From Clostridium_AT radicumherbarum (GTDB lineage Bacteria > Bacillota > Clostridia > Clostridiales > Clostridiaceae), in contig NZ_JBJHZY010000002.1 of the NCBI RefSeq assembly GCF_045310525.1, positions 1-64,000 on the forward strand: DNA of 64,000 nt. Direction: 5' to 3'. This document shows, in pieces, positions 61,790-64,000 of the stretch (the first letter of the stretch is position 1; each line of letters starts with the position of its first letter). The translations under genes were made by a program, and so were the position numbers. Below the pieces are notes generated by a model. The model made no database searches and had not been told where the DNA came from. It was given only the letters and a program-made list of their open reading frames with translations.

Positions 61790-62892
61790 AATTTACCTTT
61801 CTTCGTACCTATACACAATACTATTCCAATGGCCACTAAATTTGCTAAAATAGAACTCCCACCATAGCTCATTAATGGTAAAGTGATTCCAGCTATGGGC
61901 ATTATTCCAATAGTCATACCAATATTTTGAAAAATAGAAAAAAGGAGAGAAGAAATTACACCAACACATACAAGTTTACTCATTATATTATGTGATTCAT
62001 TACTTATTTTCATAATTCGCATTAAAAGTACAAAATAAAGTAATATCAAAAATATTCCACCAATTAGTCCCCATTCCTCACCAACACAAGAAAAAATAAA
62101 GTCTGTATGAACCTCAGGAATAAAGCCCCCTGCAATTTGTGTTCCATTTAAGAAACCTTTCCCCAGTAACCCACCTGACCCAATTCCGATAAGCGATTGA
62201 GTTAATTGATATGCAATATCCGATTCATATGCACCAGGATTTATAAAAGATATAATTCGATTTTTTTGATAGATCTTTAAAATGCCACTAAACCATATAA
62301 TAAGACTTATAGGAATTACTGAAATAAAACCAGTATATATTATCTTTAAATCTAATCCAGCAATGAATAATATGCCTAAAGTAATAAAGAAACAAATAAG
62401 TGCCATTCCAACATTAGGTTGAATAAGGATTAAAACAATGGGTATTAATGAATAACCTATTAGTATTAGTAAATTTTTAGCATTATTAATGTTCCCTTCA
62501 AAATCCTCAATTTTTTTAGAAAGGATTAGAATTAAACCTATCTTTACAAATTCACCTGGTTCTATGGCAATACTACCAATCCTTATCCAAGAAGCTGCTC
62601 CTTTAACTGCTCTACTGCTTATATCATTAAACACTAGTAAAGCAATACTTGCCCAATAAATAATTTCAGTGTAATTTTTAATAAATATAAAATCCTTTGA
62701 AGATATAAAAATAATAATGGCAAAACCTATTATAATCCATAAAAATTGAAGCTTTACATAATTAGACCCAGAAGATAAATGCATTGTACTATAAATATTC
62801 AATAATCCAAAAATTAATATTATAACAACATCAATTATAAGTATATAGTCCAGATTTTTTAACTTTTTCTTATATCCCCTAAAATCTATCAC
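61780..62892 (-). CDS. rodA: FtsW/RodA/SpoVE-family peptidoglycan glycosyltransferase (RodA-like)
   Basis: A SEDS membrane glycosyltransferase that polymerises lipid II with a class B penicillin-binding protein. Ten hydrophobic helices fit the 370-residue length. Motifs include RAVKGAASWIRIGSIAIEPGE (Arg/Lys-rich loop and catalytic Asp region after it), YQLTQSLIGIGSGGLLGKG, TDFIFSCVGEEWGLIGGI and the final ITLPLMSYGGSSI. The N-terminus LDYILIIDVVIILIFGLLNI is RodA-like. The GTG start at 62892 follows GGAGGT. No partner PBP gene is nearby. FtsW or SpoVE cannot be fully excluded. Confidence 0.9.
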   Translation of the reverse strand: MIDFRGYKKKLKNLDYILIIDVVIILIFGLLNIYSTMHLSSGSNYVKLQFLWIIIGFAIIIFISSKDFIFIKNYTEIIYWASIALLVFNDISSRAVKGAASWIRIGSIAIEPGEFVKIGLILILSKKIEDFEGNINNAKNLLILIGYSLIPIVLILIQPNVGMALICFFITLGILFIAGLDLKIIYTGFISVIPISLIIWFSGILKIYQKNRIISFINPGAYESDIAYQLTQSLIGIGSGGLLGKGFLNGTQIAGGFIPEVHTDFIFSCVGEEWGLIGGIFLILLYFVLLMRIMKISNESHNIMSKLVCVGVISSLLFSIFQNIGMTIGIMPIAGITLPLMSYGGSSILANLVAIGIVLCIGTKKGKLNL

Positions 62893-63017
62893 TAGATTTA
62901 CCTCCGATATTTTAACTTAGGAACATATATAATTATATTGAGTTTTTCTTATAAATCAATTGTAATTTATTAAATTATATTTAATTTTAAATTGCATTTT
63001 TATTAATTATTAAAAAA

Positions 63018-63050
63018 GCCACCTATGTGATAAAAATACACATAGGTGGC
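63018..63050 (-). terminator. Terminator of the transketolase gene
   Basis: GCCACCTATGTG pairs perfectly with CACATAGGTGGC across a 9-nt loop, followed by TTTTTT on the minus strand. Confidence 0.93.
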
Positions 63051-63064
63051 ACTAAAAATCTACC

Positions 63065-64000
63065 TTATTTTAATAAAGTCATAGTCTTGTTAACTACATT
63101 TTCTACGGTAAATCCAAATTTTTCGAATAATAGTTCAGCTGGTGCTGATTCTCCAAAGTGATCTATGGAAATTATATCTCCATCAAAACCAACATATTTA
63201 TGCCAACCAAAGGAGCTAGCAGCTTCCACAGCAAGTCTTTTTCTAACTGATTTTGGAAGTACGCTTTCCTTATATTCACTGCTTTGAGCCTCAAAAACTT
63301 CAAAGGAAGGCATACTTACTACTCTAGCATCAACGCCCCTATCCTTTAAAACTTTTGCTGCTTCATAAATAAATTCAACTTCAGAACCAGTTGCCATAAG
63401 TATAATATCAGGTACTGCTTTTTCACTATCTTTTAATATATATGCGCCCTTTAGAGCTCCTTTTTTAGATTCCTCATAAAGCGGTAAATTCTGTCTTGTA
63501 AGAACTAAGGCAGTTGGTCCATCTTGTCTTGTAATAGCTGAATACCAAGCTGCTACAGTTTCATTTGAATCAGCAGGTCTAAATACGTTCATATTCGGCA
63601 TACTTCTTAAGGATGCCAATTGTTCTATAGGTTGATGAGTAGGTCCATCTTCTCCAACACCAATGCTGTCATGAGTTAATACATAGGTTACAGGAAGCTT
63701 CATTAGAGAGGATAGCCTCATAGCCCCCTTCATATAATCGCTGAATACAAAGAAGGTTGCAACGAAGGTTCTTAAACCGCCATGAACTGCTATACCATTT
63801 CCTATTGCTGCCATAGCATGTTCCCTTACTCCAAAGTGAAGATTTGCTCCACTTCTATCTTCAGCTGAAAAATCACCTTTATCCTTCATATAGGTTTTAT
63901 TAGATGGAGCTAAATCTGCAGAACCTCCAATTAGATTTGGGACTAATTTGGCTAATCTATTAATAACTTCACCAGAGGAAGCTCTTGTAGCCATTTTACC
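63065..64000 (-). CDS. tkt: Transketolase, C-terminal half (partial)
   Basis: It transfers two-carbon units in the pentose phosphate pathway using thiamine diphosphate. The window ends inside the gene: the frame is open to base 64000, so the ATG at 63994 is only an internal methionine. The present 311 residues cover the pyrimidine-binding domain (NLIGGSADLAPSNKTYMKD, then NLHFGVREHAMAAIGNG), the THDSIGVGEDGPTHQPIEQL block with substrate residues, and the C-terminal domain with RVVSMPSFEVFEAQ and SSFGWHKYVG. A normal transketolase has about 660 residues, so roughly 350 lie outside the window. Confidence 0.96.
   Translation of the reverse strand, partial: GKMATRASSGEVINRLAKLVPNLIGGSADLAPSNKTYMKDKGDFSAEDRSGANLHFGVREHAMAAIGNGIAVHGGLRTFVATFFVFSDYMKGAMRLSSLMKLPVTYVLTHDSIGVGEDGPTHQPIEQLASLRSMPNMNVFRPADSNETVAAWYSAITRQDGPTALVLTRQNLPLYEESKKGALKGAYILKDSEKAVPDIILMATGSEVEFIYEAAKVLKDRGVDARVVSMPSFEVFEAQSSEYKESVLPKSVRKRLAVEAASSFGWHKYVGFDGDIISIDHFGESAPAELLFEKFGFTVENVVNKTMTLLK

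Noticed and set aside
63994..64000. ATG at 63994 as the true start of transketolase
   Set aside because: The frame stays open through base 64000, and the family is about twice as long; it is an internal Met.

Overview
This window is chromosomal DNA from a low-GC, spore-forming-type Firmicute, almost certainly Clostridium sensu stricto. The evidence is a 5' 16S rRNA fragment at the left edge with a clostridial sequence, very AT-rich intergenic DNA, strong GGAGG-type ribosome binding sites with frequent GTG and TTG starts, and a gene set typical of the genus: class III fructose-bisphosphatase, B12-dependent ribonucleotide reductase, MurT/GatD, YaaR, DUF378 and RRNPP-type regulators. The species cannot be resolved from the sequence alone. 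I see no prophage, insertion sequence, CRISPR array, tRNA or plasmid feature, so this looks like ordinary core chromosome with some genus-level accessory genes.

Layout. 1-0.44 kb: start of a 16S gene on the minus strand, its leader and a near-consensus rrn promoter. 0.7-7 kb: central carbon and envelope genes (pfk, uppP, pckA, manA) and a YitT membrane protein. 7-12.6 kb: a membrane-anchored TPR protein with eight 48-bp coding repeats, then capA-murT-gatD, the last two being the lipid II amidation enzyme. 12.6-15.3 kb: two tandem XRE-TPR regulators. 15.4-20.4 kb: YtxH, viroplasmin-RNase H, DUF1232, an FtsH paralogue and a rhomboid protease. 20.5-24.3 kb: a membrane protein with a GGDEF domain that has lost its motif, an intact HD-GYP protein and two small unknown proteins. 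24.5-28.9 kb: metal and phosphate homeostasis (a zinc-type ABC transporter, a Fur-family regulator, MntP, and Pit with its DUF47 partner). 29-34.6 kb: a lipid kinase, a serine-palmitoyltransferase-like enzyme divergent from an SDR, and class III Fbp. 34.9-44.2 kb: CCA transferase, ECF S component, acetamidase, VIT-VWA protein, GNAT, MGDG-type glycosyltransferase and two unknown proteins. 44.4-46.0 kb: an RRNPP quorum-sensing cassette with an unlisted 43-codon peptide gene. 46.2-53.8 kb: SPFH/NfeD, NadE, YaaR, an RmlD-like reductase, fRMsr, LrgAB and DUF350. 54-58.7 kb: NrdJ under a tandem NrdR-box operator, an Lrp regulator and DUF378. 58.8-64 kb: an orphan PEPCK/HprK-like P-loop protein, LD-carboxypeptidase, RodA/FtsW and the C-terminal half of transketolase.

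How genes work together. GatD and MurT amidate lipid II. UppP, RodA/FtsW, CapA and the LD-carboxypeptidase also serve the envelope. Pfk, Fbp, PckA, ManA and transketolase cover glycolysis, gluconeogenesis and the pentose pathway. Operator-like sites were readable upstream of three systems: a 7-1-7 Zur/Fur-type palindrome inside the zinc transporter promoter, a Pho-box-like direct repeat upstream of the phosphate transporter, and two NrdR boxes 31 bp apart downstream of the nrdJ promoter.

The best candidate for an undescribed system is the receptor-peptide pair at 44.4-46.0 kb. An XRE-TPR receptor is followed by a short ORF encoding a basic-hydrophobic export segment and a polar C-terminal tail, with its own ribosome binding site, its own extended -10 promoter and a terminator. 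Two further receptors at 12.6-15.2 kb share the same N-terminal signature but have no visible peptide gene.
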